Under the pieces are notes generated by a model. It saw nothing but the letters and a program-made list of their open reading frames with translations. It was not told where the DNA came from and did no database searches. This document shows positions 41,512 to 52,282 of a DNA stretch of 64,000 nucleotides, piece after piece. The DNA is from Turnera subulata. Its lineage: Eukaryota > Streptophyta > Magnoliopsida > Malpighiales > Passifloraceae. The translations under genes were made by a program, and so were the position numbers. The stretch lies in the NCBI GenBank assembly GCA_028386065.3, contig JAKUCV010000413.1:72744-136743 (forward strand), in the 5' to 3' direction. The first letter of the stretch is position 1. Each line of letters starts with the position of its first letter.

Positions 41512-43470
41512 GAGAGTCTTGCAAAAGGAGAGAAGAGCTCAAAAGAAAAATTTGAGGAGAAAGAAAAGAAAGAGAATGACGAGAGTGAGAAAGAAGTCTC
41601 AAAAGAAATTGTGTTAAAGGACTCAAATGAGAGAGAAGTGAAGGTTTTGTTTGTACCTTTGTACAAGGAAGCTTGGTTTGAAGCTAACCTTAACCCTTGT
41701 CTTTCTAGATGTGATGTGTTTCTTTTGCAGCTTTCTAGGGATGCTTGTCCTAAAAGATTGCCGGCCCAAGGAGAAGATGGAATTATACATGTGGCGCCGA
41801 TTACAATCACAAATGAGCATCAAGTTTTAAGTTCCTATTCTATGACTTTAATGCCTAAATTGGACAACATGATGAGTGATTTATATTGCTGTTCTATTGA
41901 TTATCATCCATGTAAGATACTTGTTATGCCTATTTTTGTGGAACGAGCTAATGCTTGTTGCAAGTTGATAGATCCAGGAGGAGAATTGACACTGTTTAAG
42001 GGAGTTGAGCATCAACTCGATCACAAGCTTGGAACGCATAGTCTATTGCCAGAGATGAACGGGAAGTGGCAAATGAGTGTGGGTTGCCGAGATGAACAAT
42101 CACAAGTAAAGTATCGATTTCTTTTGTCCAATGAATGCATGACTATGTTGGTTCAATTTCATAGTGTTTATATGCATGTGTGTTTAATTAACTTGCTTGA
42201 TGAATGCATATGTGCATTAATTAGGTTTGGTAATGCAGAATTTTTGATTGCATGTCATGAGTTGTTTCTTATAGTTTGCATTCAGTTTCGTATTATATGT
42301 TTTAAAACTTGCAAACGAATTCGTGTTAAGTGTCTTATTGCATGCTTGATTTCTGGCAATAATATGCATGTGGTTCTCGCAATATCTATTGATTTCACCA
42401 TATGTGATGCACATGTTCCAATTGCATTCTTTGATGCATGTGTTCCGTTTGCATTACATGAAGTTGGACGATTACATATTGATTTCATGAATCTAAGGGA
42501 TATTACACATGTTATTTACAAGATCCATAGACTTATGAATTTTATGGCAAGTCATTCATTTGATGATGTTTTACATGTGATCTGTTTGCAAAACGTGAAG
42601 TTGGTTATTAGATATGTTATCCTCACATTGCATGGATTATTCACAATTAGTTACTACATATTGTTGCATGAGACTTCGAGTTGTTACTTGTTATTGGATG
42701 TAGTACGTGTTGATGCATGTGTTTATTTCAGATTGAGTGTTGCATATGCTATGTTCGTCTTACATTTTGATGTTTTGCATGTTGAGCCTGTCGAGATCTT
42801 AAAGCATGCCATATATGATGAAGTTTCGTTCTATTTCACATTGTTGTCGCACGGTAATCCTAGGATATTCATGTTTGACAGAGGCCCTAAGTTCTTGGAT
42901 AATTGTTTGCATGTGGCACAGAGAAAATTGGTGAATAAATTGCTAATTCTTGCTTGTTTTCAAGCTAGTAGTGGTTTACCACTTGTTTTCTGGTTAATTG
43001 TCTTACTCTTATTTTCTAAGAGGAATGCACGAGTTGATTCCGGGAGCAGCAAAATGCCATTCGATCCAGGAGTATGGGATTGGTTACTCTGTGACTTTGA
43101 AAGGGTCAATGACAGTGCCTACACGGTGGATTCGATAGGTAAGTATGGAGTTAGTATGGCCATCATCGTCCCTAATGTAACTCCTTTTGATTTTCCAAGT
43201 TTTGATTCGAGGACGAATCTTTTTGAGGAAGGAGGTAATGATACAAGCAAACCAACACCAAGTGGAACTCAAGAAGGTGATGACGCCATTAGCTTTCCTC
43301 AAGGACCAGTCACAAGGGCTCGATTGATGATGATAAAGAATCGCATGCTACATTATGCTCAAGCTTGGGTCAATCGGGAATTACAAGAAGATAAGTTGGA
43401 CAAGTTTAGGGATGAATTTAAAGAGATTCCTAAGTTTGTGAGCATTTTGAAGGATTCAAGTCAAAAGTAG
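41512..43470 (+). CDS. Long open frame of the gypsy-derived element, reduced polyprotein (at least 652 aa, 5' end in gap)
   Basis: No stop for 652 codons; the frame runs through the polypurine tract into the 3' LTR and ends at 43468-43470. Start: an acidic/basic repeat (FEEKEKKENDESEKE), then segments that recall the gypsy region just before RT (PLYKEAWFEANLNPCL; KGVEHQLDHKLG). Middle (about 280 codons): Cys/His/Ile-rich and hydrophobic, with no recognisable YxDD or RNase H. Later: MFDRGPKFL, which recalls the integrase D-R-x-x-K-F segment. End: SIGKYGVSMAIIVPNVTPFD and SRTNLFEEGGND, matching the conserved chromovirus pol tail, then GPVTRARL inside the LTR. Either it encodes a reduced, non-enzymatic protein under selection, or it is an ex-pol open by chance. 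Confidence 0.6.
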   Translation, partial: ESLAKGEKSSKEKFEEKEKKENDESEKEVSKEIVLKDSNEREVKVLFVPLYKEAWFEANLNPCLSRCDVFLLQLSRDACPKRLPAQGEDGIIHVAPITITNEHQVLSSYSMTLMPKLDNMMSDLYCCSIDYHPCKILVMPIFVERANACCKLIDPGGELTLFKGVEHQLDHKLGTHSLLPEMNGKWQMSVGCRDEQSQVKYRFLLSNECMTMLVQFHSVYMHVCLINLLDECICALIRFGNAEFLIACHELFLIVCIQFRIICFKTCKRIRVKCLIACLISGNNMHVVLAISIDFTICDAHVPIAFFDACVPFALHEVGRLHIDFMNLRDITHVIYKIHRLMNFMASHSFDDVLHVICLQNVKLVIRYVILTLHGLFTISYYILLHETSSCYLLLDVVRVDACVYFRLSVAYAMFVLHFDVLHVEPVEILKHAIYDEVSFYFTLLSHGNPRIFMFDRGPKFLDNCLHVAQRKLVNKLLILACFQASSGLPLVFWLIVLLLFSKRNARVDSGSSKMPFDPGVWDWLLCDFERVNDSAYTVDSIGKYGVSMAIIVPNVTPFDFPSFDSRTNLFEEGGNDTSKPTPSGTQEGDDAISFPQGPVTRARLMMIKNRMLHYAQAWVNRELQEDKLDKFRDEFKEIPKFVSILKDSSQK

Positions 43471-44066
43471 CCGTTTTTTACCGTTCAACCAGAAAGTTAC
43501 TGTTCACGCCGGAAATTACTATTCACTGCCGGAAATTACTATTCATTTTCAGGTTGGAAAATTCACTTTGGAGCTAAAGATTCCCAATAGTGTGGTTGGT
43601 GTAGTTGGTGTTAGTATGGTTGGTGTGCATTAACGAAAACAAAAGATGTTTAGTGCTTGTTTAGTGCTTGTATTTTCAATTCAATCATTTGCTTTTTGGC
43701 TTCTATGAAAGCCAACCACGTATCAAGTTTGAAATCAGATTATACATGAGAATATACATGAAGTTTGAGTGATTTTAAGGAAGCTAAATGCTTACCTTTA
43801 GTGTTCTTCTTGATTGAGAGATTCATTCAAAAACAAGAGAGGGATTCTCTTGGTTTTACTCTTTAGGATTGATTTCTCTTTTCAAGTGGTTTACTTGTGG
43901 TGATTAATCAACTCCTTGTATTCCTCATTGTTTGTTGCCTAATCCTTTGAGTTTAGGAGGTGAAGAATAGGGATACTAAACCCTAGTTTGATTGGAGATT
44001 GGAGGTCTTGGGATCTATTAGTTGCAGAGGAGATCCTAGTGGAATTCTAGGGTTGTTGCTGCATCA
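43239..44066 (+). repeat. 3' LTR of the gypsy-derived element
   Basis: Preceded by the polypurine tract GAGGAAGGAGGTAA. Ends GTTGCTGCATCA, then the ATCCT duplication. Confidence 0.93.
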
Positions 44067-44071
44067 ATCCT

Positions 44072-44330
44072 GAATCAGGTACCGTTTCTGTTTGCTTGTT
44101 TCTTGGTTCAATATACCTTCTCAGCTGCTGATGAATGATAAGATAGTAAAAATTAGTAATGTTTTCCTTACTTTCCACTATTACGAACCGTCATTCGAAT
44201 CGATTCTCGAGTGGTAAGGCTTTGTGAGGGCTAGGGTGGAGGTGGATATTAACCTCCCATTTAGACTTGGTGTCACTTGTGCTGTTGTAAATGCAAAGAA
44301 GTCTAGGTTAAGTTCTAGTACAAGTGACTG
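44072..44330 (+). pseudogene. LINE-type DUF4283 protein fragment, 3' part
   Basis: After the duplicated target ATCCT the same pseudogene continues. A later stretch reads RVEVDINLPFRLGVTCAVV, matching the end of DUF4283 domains (R-EVDI--P). Frameshifts separate the pieces. Confidence 0.65.
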
Positions 44331-45435
44331 AGAGAGTTCTGTTGTCGGTCTGGGATGCTTAGACATCCTTTCTATAGCTGCAAAGAGAAGTTCAGGGAGG
44401 ATGAGGGACTAGAGAAGCCAGAAGACAACAGGTCGCTTAGTTTCCCTCTGTACTTCACTTGTAAGGTTGAGGTTTTTTTCATTGAGTTTTACTAGAATGA
44501 TGTCCTTAGGATTTGGATTGCTTAGACTTTTTGAATGTTAAAAGAAAAGTTGATATACTGTCCTAGAACAAATCTTCCATTTTCAATGAGGCGAAATTTT
44601 TAGCACACTTTCTAACAGGAGGTAGGATTTAGGCCATCATTGAGTTAACCAACCAATTAGCCTTTTAGCCTACCCTAGAGCACACAAACCCTTGAATAAC
44701 CCTTTGAGCCCAACTTAGATGGTCAAATTTTTCCTTCATACCCACATCAACCACCTGAAACCCTTTGCAACTATTAATATGACCATCATATGCCTGATCA
44801 ACATAATTTTTTCCTTGTTCTTACCCAGTCCCGTCTGCTTTATTTGCTGTATTTTCAATCCACAAACCAGGTTATAGACAGCCAACAGACTCACCTTATT
44901 ACTCTACGCTTCATAATGTATAATGTTGATCAAACTCAAATTACATCAGTCTGACCCCTGCTTGATACTGTTGCTCATGTATTAAAAAAAACAAAAACAA
45001 AAAAAAAGCTGAAAGAAAATGAGCATGGGCGTGGTCAGGATTGTTGGAATTCAGTAACAGAAGTTAACAGAGTCAGTCTATTGCCATAGGTTACTTCATT
45101 CTTTTGAGGGTTAATTGCAACAAGCTTAGCAGACATTTGAACACCCAATCTCCCTTTGCTTGGAACACTCACCTAACCCCAGACTTTACCTCTAAAGACC
45201 TAATGATCTCTGGTTTTGGATTTATGCTCATTAGTGGAGATGCAAGTTTAGAGTTGCATATGAGATATTATTTTTAATTGTGCATTTCTCTTCATAAATA
45301 ACCAAGCAAATCCTTTGAAGGACTGACTAGTTTGAGCTTGAAAAGAGAACTTTTCTCTTGTTTGTGTGTACATTGGTGGAATTTTGTGATCTGAATTTTT
45401 AAAGAACTCACCTTGTACAATGAGTCTCTTCTGGG
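44331..45435. other. Probable retrotransposon-derived non-coding DNA
   Basis: No gene. 44640-44720 has a stretch reading aaccctttgagccc, like 58545-58575 in a Tat-type interior, so part of this is probably an eroded Tat-lineage interior. Confidence 0.4.
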
Positions 45436-46758
45436 TGTGAGGATTCGACCAAAAATTAATTTGATCCCTCACCTAAACCTTACACCTTCTTCTTCTAACA
45501 TCAATGGAGTCGCAACTTGAATTTTATTAAGGGAAAAATTCAGGAAAAAAACCTGACATCTGTTAGCCGAGGCAACCAATCATAACGAACCAAAGATGTT
45601 GGAAATGAGGTTCGTCACAGATGGGAAGGTGTTAGGCACCCATCCGTGTTGGGGCGAAATCTTGTGCAATTGAAGATCAATGTATGCCTTATGCACAAAC
45701 AACACAACAACAAAAGCAAAAACGAAAATGGGAACAAGATAGAAAAAATAAACACATGATTGAGCTTGAGATTCCACCACTCTGGAGATCGGATTTAAAG
45801 CTCAGGTAGTTCTTGCATGGCATCACAACACAACACAACACAACACAGCAACATCACAATAACATCACAGCAACAACATAAAAAGAAAACACATAGTTTG
45901 GCTCGCATCCCGTTGTCTAACCGAGATTTCTTCATAATAATAGCTCCTTAGACGATTCCTAGACTCAAAGAACTAGGGTTTCTCCAAGCACTCTAAGCTT
46001 AAGGTGTGAAGAGAATAATTCTAATGTCTTTCTCAATTGTGTATAATGGGGGGTCTATTTATAGTGTTCAAGAGGTAAGGGGTCATCCTATTAATCTAAG
46101 GGTCGAGATTGAACCCCTAAATCTGACGGTTGAGAGCTAGGATTGCGAAAAAGAGGAAAAGAGAACATTCTTGAAGCGTTGACCGCCAAGGTCTGGCAGT
46201 CATCTCTACTAGTCCGCCGTTCGTGGCAGTCATGTAGCCACCGACTGAGCAATTTTTCATTTTTTCTTACTTTTTCTCCTCCAATCCGATTCCTAGTTGG
46301 TTTCCATGCCTTCTAGAATATTTCATGACCAAAAAAAACCCTAAACTTGTATCCCACTCCAATATTTTTGCTTTTTATCAACCACACATAAAATTATTCC
46401 TCTCTTCTAATAAAACTACCACAAAAATACAAAATAGTCAAAATATATATTTATTCCTAAATTTCTACGAAAATTAGGTTAAATTGGGCTGCAGACAATG
46501 TGTTTAAATGGGCTGCCACTACTGGAGAATCCATATTTTATTAGCCCAAACTTAATATTTATTTCTACCCAACATTAATTAAATAATAAAAAGCAAAAAT
46601 AAATAAAAAGAATTAAACAAATAAAATACCCCTATTCTACCACGTTAAATCAGAAATATATTCATGCCATCAATCAAATCATCTCATCAATTAAAGACAT
46701 AAACACATTCTAAATTCAAAGATAATGGAATAAATCACGGGTCAAATTTGGGTGTTCA
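45436..46758 (-). repeat. LTR of a Tat-lineage gypsy element, minus strand
   Basis: Minus strand begins TGAACACCCAAATTTGACCC, directly after the polypurine-like AACGAGGGGCATCTG (46759-46774), so it is a 3' LTR whose interior lies to its right. It ends GAATCCTCACA at 45436. It is a diverged relative of the three LTRs at 49174-63436, sharing blocks such as cgccccaac, ggtgcctaacaccttccca and accaaagatgttgga. No primer site follows on the left. Confidence 0.82.
46056..46063 (-). promoter_or_regulatory. TATA box in the minus-strand Tat LTR
   Basis: TATAAATA on the minus strand within ACACTATAAATAG, the same context as in the three plus-strand LTRs. Confidence 0.65.
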
Positions 46759-46894
46759 CAGATGCCCCTCGTTGGTGAGACTTTAGAAATCTGAAGACGA
46801 ACCAACGAAAAGAAGAACAACCAAATTAGACAGAGCTTGCGGATACTAATGCCGATGCCTGACATGTGTGCCATGGGTGGGAATCATCTCATCC

Positions 46895-47620
46895 CGGGTG
46901 GTAAGGATTTTATCGTCCTCCTTCGGGAACAGGTTGGTTTGGTTAGGGATTTTATTATCCTCCCTAGGGGAATCTATGGGCGACTTAGGATTTTATCATC
47001 CTTTCTTGGGGAATCTAGACTCTACTCGTGATTTTATCATCTTCCCTTGGGGAATCTTGACTCAACTCGGGATTCTATCGTCCTCCCTTGGAGAATCTTG
47101 TCTCGACTCGAGAATTTATCATCCTCCCTTAGGGAATTTGTGTCTCGACTCGGGATTTTATCATCCTCCCTTAGGGAAATTATGTCTCGACTCGGGATTT
47201 TATCATCCTCCCTTGGGGAATCTGTGTCTCGACTCGAGATTTTATCATCCTCCCTTGGGGAATTTGTGACTGGACTCGGGATTTTATCATCTTCCCTTGG
47301 GAATTTGTGACTCGACTCGGGATTTTATCATCCTCCCTTGGGGAATTTGTGACTCCACACGAGATTTTATCATCCTCCCTTGGGAAATCTTGACTCGACT
47401 CAGGATTTTATCGTCCTCCCTTGGAGAATCTCTGGATTTTATCATCCTCCCTAGGGGAATTTATGACTTGACCCGGGATTTTATCATCCTCCCTTGGCCA
47501 ATTTGTGACTCGACTCGGGATTTTATCATCCTCACTTGGGCAATTTGTGACTCGACTCGGGAGTTTATCATCCTCCCTTGGGGAATTTTGGGATTTTATC
47601 ATCCTATGGGAATCTGATCA
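46895..47620. repeat. 41-42-bp tandem array, about 17-18 units
   Basis: Unit core reads gattttatcatcctccctt then ggggaat and gactcgactcggg. Spacing is 41-42 bp over most units, with shorter units near 47430 and 47590. The period is not a multiple of three, so it is not a coding repeat. Confidence 0.92.
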
Positions 47621-47679
47621 GTTTCAATAGGGGGAAAAGGATGCCCCGAAAATTTTCAAAACATTGGGTAGCATGCCCC

Positions 47680-47860
47680 GAGACATCAAATCATGCAAAG
47701 GGGTAGCATGCCCCTGAAAATCACATCATGGTTTGGGCCCACCGTGCCCTTTTCTCGTTATTAAATCAAACCAAGGGGTAACATGCCCCGAAAACTCAAA
47801 TTATAAGGGTAGCATGCCCTGGAAAAATCTCATTCAAAATGTGGGGTAGCATGCCCGTTT
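47680..47860. repeat. Dispersed GGGGTAGCATGCCCC palindromes
   Basis: At least four copies of a near-palindrome (GGGGTAGCATGCCC(C/T)), spaced about 30-70 bp. The reverse-complement word GGGGCATGCTACCCC appears at 53952 in the plus-strand relative. Confidence 0.8.
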
Positions 47861-48059
47861 TATTTTTTTGTCAAAATTTCTGAGCCCAGTTGGCCCCACA
47901 CTCCTATTTCTATTCAAATTCAGAGGCCCAATGGGTAAAAAATCAACCAATCGTAGTATTTCATCATTATGGACCCCAAAAATATGCATGCACTAATTTT
48001 CCCCCTCAAAAGGTCACTCCGGGGTGCGGGGCCCGTAAAACAAAGAATAAATCAACACT

Positions 48060-48390
48060 AGGGAGCCGGCAGTCATGTCTAGAAGCCTGCCGAGGCTGAC
48101 GGTCATGTTGAGATGACCGCCAAAGCTTGGCGGTCTTCTCGACATGTCCGCCAAGTTCCAACCCGATTTAAAACCCTCAAAACCCCCCTTTCTCCTTCAT
48201 TTCATCCCAAAACACTCAAAACTCTCTCAATTTCTCTCAAATTCTCTCATTTGACTCGCAATTCACTCCCAAACTATTCTAAATCATCTTCATGGCCTCA
48301 TCTTCATCAAACATCTACAAATTGAGGGAGAACACCATGAGGAGATATCGCCCAAGATCAAATTTAAAGGAGATGTTGACAAAAAATTAG
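48060..48390 (+). other. Leader-like segment with GGCGGTC inverted words and a short frame
   Basis: Words GACGGTCATGTTGAGATGACCGCC and CTTGGCGGTC type (shown in parts), then a pyrimidine-rich leader and an ATG (48292) opening MASSSSNIYKLRENTMRRYR, which stops at 48390. It resembles the leader of a Tat-type element. I do not recognise the peptide. Confidence 0.4.
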
Positions 48391-48399
48391 GGTTAATAA

Positions 48400-49173
48400 C
48401 CTCTTAATGCTAAACTGAGATTAGCCATGTTCATTATCTAGTTTTGGTGACTAACAAATTACAAGTGTGTTGTTAGCTTTGCTTGTGTTAATTTCACTTA
48501 CAGGAAAAATTATGGTTTATACGGATACCATATCTTGGACACACGACATATGGTTTTTACCGATACCATATCTACGAAGCTGTCACTATCAACTTTTTGA
48601 GCAAGTTGCGTGTGGTCCTGTAAGTATTTAAATCCCACTTCCAACCGTTTGAATTGATGAACAAGTAAGAGAGATGACTTTATGAAAGTGCAGAAGATGT
48701 TCCCACCTAACTCCTACTCAACTCCAGAAGGTGGTCCAAACTTTCCAGATTTGGTAATACTTTGCAACCAAGGAGTTGACATGCATAACGACACCAAACA
48801 GAAGTTTTCATTGAACTGAAGTCAATTGGAGTACAAGAAGCCATTGCAGGAGCTTATCCCCCATACTCAGATTCTATAAAGAGGGACGTTTACACCTCTA
48901 GAAAATTTTCTCAGCAATTGTGCAAAATCTGAGTGTATACTTGTGCTAAAAGATTTGGTATCTGATCTGGTTTTTCTGCTTACTATGCGAAACACATTCT
49001 AAGGGATAATTTGTAAGCAAGACTTGGTATAGTTTTGCTGGGTTCACAAGTCTAGGATTAGATTTGAGGGTAGGTTAGAGTTTAGCATGTGCAAAACTTG
49101 TAAAGGTTTAAGCTTAGCCTAGAAAATGTTTGTAAAGGTTAAGGTTGATCCCGCAAAAACCTGAATATAGTTG
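48400..49173 (+). other. Possible truncated copia (SIRE/Maximus-like) LTR
   Basis: Text such as agttttggtgactaacaaatt at the start, and the repeated words of ggtttatacggataccatat type, recall LTRs of SIRE/Maximus copia elements. No target duplication, primer site or coding sequence was found. This is a weak guess. Confidence 0.25.
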
Positions 49174-50782
49174 TGAACACCCAAATTTGACCCATGAAAA
49201 TTATATTGAGATTAGACTCTAGACATGTTTGAATCATAAGATTGATGAGTTAGTCTTGGTTGAAGCGTGGATGGGGTTTAATTTTAGTAGAATTTATACG
49301 TTATAGTAATTAAAATTTTTATATGCCTAGGATTAATGAAACCATTTAATCATAGGATCTGTTAAGGAATAAATTGCTAAAATGTATTTTATCTCATTAA
49401 ATTTGGGCTTGTTTATTTATTAAATTCAATTATATTTATTCTTGGGTTGAAGATAAATGTAAGGGTCCAATTTAATAAGGTATGGACTTTTCTTCAGAGT
49501 TGCACAGCCCATTAACACCTTGCTTGCAGACAAATTTAGCACTGATTTTCGTGGAAAATCAGAGTTAAATCATTACTTAATAGCAAGAATGTTTTTGGTA
49601 TAATTTTTGCTTAAAATGGGGAATCAATGTGTAATTAATCAATTAGGAGAAGATTGAGAGGAGTAGCAATCAAGAAAGCAAAGGATTCTGGGCAGTCTAG
49701 GCGTTAATTACGCGGTAGGATCAATCAGGGAGGAATTAGGGGAGAATCGGGACCGAAAAAGGAAAGAACGGGTGAGACGCGTAGGCGCGGGCGGTCATCT
49801 CGGGATGACCGCTGGACCTGGGCGGTCTTCCACCCATGAACGCCCGGCCTGGCTGTCATCCATAGGATGACTGTCGGCCATGGCGGTCATGCACACCCAG
49901 AAATGCATTTTCTCCCCGATTTTCGCCCATAATCTGATTCTACTCGGTTTTGGCCCAAATTTTTGGCCATTACCTTGATCATTTAGTTGGTCCACGCCCC
50001 TAGGCTACCTAGAAGACTATAAATAGGATCCCTCTCTCACATTTCAGGACACACATTCTATTACACAAATACTCTTCATAAAGCTTTGAAGCTTGGAGAA
50101 ACCCTATCTCTCCAAGCTTAAGAAATAGTTCCATAGGCAAAACTCTGGTAGAATTTCGTGGGTAGCAACATCTATTGAAGGCAGCAAAGGGGAAAGTCAA
50201 GAAGAACTCCAAGATTGAGTTGAGGAGTGGGAGAAAATTATGTGGGAGGCACAACCCAAACCAATGAGCTAGAGGAGGGCTACAAGAGGTAATCCTAATC
50301 CTTTTTTGTCTAACCAACTATTGTTGAGATGTTGATGTTGATGATGATGTGATTGTTGTGATGCCATGTCAAGAACTACGTGGGCTTTGAACCCGGTCGC
50401 CGGGGTACGTAGGTGGTTTTTAGTGGTGGAAACGCAAGCCCAATCTTCTTCTTCTCCCTTTTCTTTTTAATATTCAGTTGTTATATGTTTTGGTGCTCAC
50501 ACTTGCACACTTGGACAAGGCATATAAAACCCTCTAATTGCACAAAGTTTCGCCCCAACTTGGATGGGTGCCTAACACCTTCCCATCCATGGCGAATCTC
50601 CGGGTCCAGCATCTTTGGTTCGTTATCCAGTTGCCTAAATGGAGTCACATGAAGGGTTTTTCCCAAGTTTTTGTCCCTGAATAAAATTTGGGTGGCGACT
50701 CCAAAGATGTTGGATGATGGTTATGAAGAAGGTGTAAAGGAAAGGTGAATAGGCCCAAGTGATTTTGGGTCAGGTATTCACA
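49174..50782 (+). repeat. Tat LTR1 (1,609 bp)
   Basis: TGAACACCCAAATTTGACCC...GGTATTCACA. Has inverted GGCGGTCAT/ATGACCGC words at about 49788-49900, a TATA box and a CT-rich leader. Confidence 0.93.
50018..50025 (+). promoter_or_regulatory. TATA box in Tat LTR1
   Basis: TATAAATA within GACTATAAATAGG. The same box is at 56528-56535 (LTR2) and 62686-62693 (LTR3). Confidence 0.7.
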
Positions 50783-50783
50783 G

Positions 50784-50802
50784 CTGGCGACTCCACTGGG
50801 AC
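50784..50802 (+). other. Primer-binding region after Tat LTR1
   Basis: TGGCGACTCCACTGGGAC follows the LTR end by two bases; TGG pairs with a tRNA CCA end. The same sequence follows LTR2 (57296-57313). It is the type of site used by Tat/Ogre elements. I have not matched the tRNA. Confidence 0.7.
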
Positions 50803-51269
50803 TTAGAGGGTTCAAGAAACCTTGTGCAATCGTTGGATTTTTGTATGTCTTTTTATGTGTCATCATAAGTGCCTTGCATTCATGATAAATGTTGTGAAGC
50901 CCTTACCGTAAGAGGGCCAGGGGATCCAAGTCCGCTACAATGTTTTCCTTAAGCGATAGTGGCTTGTGTGAACCGGTTTCTCGCTGCTCAAGCAATGATA
51001 GGGATTATTGGGCCCCGGACCTCAGCGATATCCTTTATCACATGTGAGTAGGCCAAACTATTCCTTAGCGATAGTCTTTCAGCCCTCAACCAGCTGTATA
51101 CCCTGAGCATCTCATGCATATTGAATCAATAAGTGTTACGTGCATTTTTTGTGAGTAGTGCCTATTTCATTTGTACATACCTAAAAAAAAACAACAAAAA
51201 AAACGTGTGAGTCAAGAAGCCTCTGGGGTACCGCGGACTCTGACACCTGTGATCCAATACTAGGACAAG

Positions 51270-52282
51270 ATGAGTGAGGACAACGTTGCTAAGACCAATG
51301 TGGCTGAGGAATCCTTGGATCTGCTGAAAGACCCGAATTTTAGAGATGCACTATTGGCCTTGAAGAAAGGGAAGATGGTGTCCCCTGGTAGTGATGAGGG
51401 ACAAGGCTCGAAACCAGGCATTGAAAATAATGTGGTGGTCATCCAGGATGATGACTCGGTGACACAGGAATCCAAAGGAGATGGGGAGAGGCTTAGAAGA
51501 GTGGAAGAATTACTGAAAGCCATGAAGAGTAAAGAGGATGATTGGAACTTGGAACGTCTATCCTTGGAATGGGATGCCCAAGAATTCATCTGAAGATCTA
51601 TGTCAGGATGCTGCAACCTATGGGGATTGGGCCCGAGTTGATGGCCCAGTTGTTTCAGAGGACTTTATCAGAAGCAGCCCTAAAGTGGTTCATGAATTTG
51701 GATGAGAGCAAGGTGAGCAAGTGGGATGACATCTGCAAAGAGTTCTTGAACCAATACAGCTACAACACCGAAGTGGATGTGTCCAAGAGGGATCTCGAGA
51801 CGACTAAGTAAGAAGCCCAAGAGACATTCTCGGCCTTTATCACAAGGTGTCGTAACAAGGTGTCTTTAATGGTGAATCAACCCCCACAAGAGGAGCAAGT
51901 GCAAATGGTGATCAAGAACCTTCAACCAATGTATTGTGATCGTATGGTTGGCAATTATTATGCTAATTTCAAAGCCCTCATTGGAGCAGGGACACAGTTG
52001 GAGGATGCCCAGGCACCGGTACAAGTTGGGTCAAGATTTAGGGAATTCACCCTTCTTCCTATGTCTTTGGGAAAGATGTTCAAGAAATGCATGGAGATAA
52101 ACCTGTTGCAGCCTTTGGAGCCGAAACCTGGGTTTCTGATTAGAGGGGACCGGAATAAGTTTTGTGAGTTTCACCAAGCGGCCGGGCATGCCACGGACGA
52201 TTGTTTTAGACTCCGTCACGAGATCCAAGATCTGGTGGAACAAAATGAGATAGTCTTGCCCCCAAAAGATGTAGAGATATGA
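51270..52282 (+). pseudogene. Tat-lineage gypsy gag, frameshifted and with a stop
   Basis: Starts MSEDNVAKTNVAEESLDLLK in one frame (to 51593), continues in another from about 51560 (GCPRIHLKIYVRMLQPMGI, LFQRTLSEAALKWFMNLDES, QYSYNTEVDVSKRDLETTK), meets one in-frame TAA (51809-51811), then goes on to 52282 (VQMVIKNLQPMYCDRMVGNY, CEFHQAAGHATDDC, LRHEIQDLVEQ). The order and the CxFHxxxGHxTxDC motif are those of plant Tat/Ogre gag. The region upstream of GCPRIHLK is shortened. No protease or pol follows; the next 1.4 kb is non-coding. This gag cannot be made intact from this copy. Confidence 0.9.

Larger units (their letters stand above)
38965..44066 (+). mobile_element. Gypsy-derived element with LTRs and a long open frame but no recognisable RT
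   Basis: LTRs 38965-39811 (847 bp) and 43239-44066 (828 bp), TGATAC...GCATCA, perfect duplication ATCCT (38960-38964 and 44067-44071). A primer-binding site and a polypurine tract are present. A 932-position N gap hides the 5' half of the interior. The visible reading frame keeps scattered landmarks of a chromovirus polyprotein at both ends. The LTRs are very similar; LTR A has one more copy of a CTATTCACTGCCGGAAATTA repeat than LTR B. Confidence 0.92.
46759..48050 (-). mobile_element. Repeat-rich interior of the minus-strand Tat element
   Basis: Begins with the polypurine tract next to the LTR. It contains the 41-42-bp tandem array (46895-47620) and then four or more GGGGTAGCATGCCCC-type words (47680-47860). 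No gag or pol frame is seen. No matching 5' LTR is found to the right. Confidence 0.6.

Noticed and set aside
40529..41810. Minus-strand frames of several hundred residues across the N gap at 40580-41511
   Set aside because: Most of their length is N. The real frame is plus strand and continues for 652 codons past the gap.
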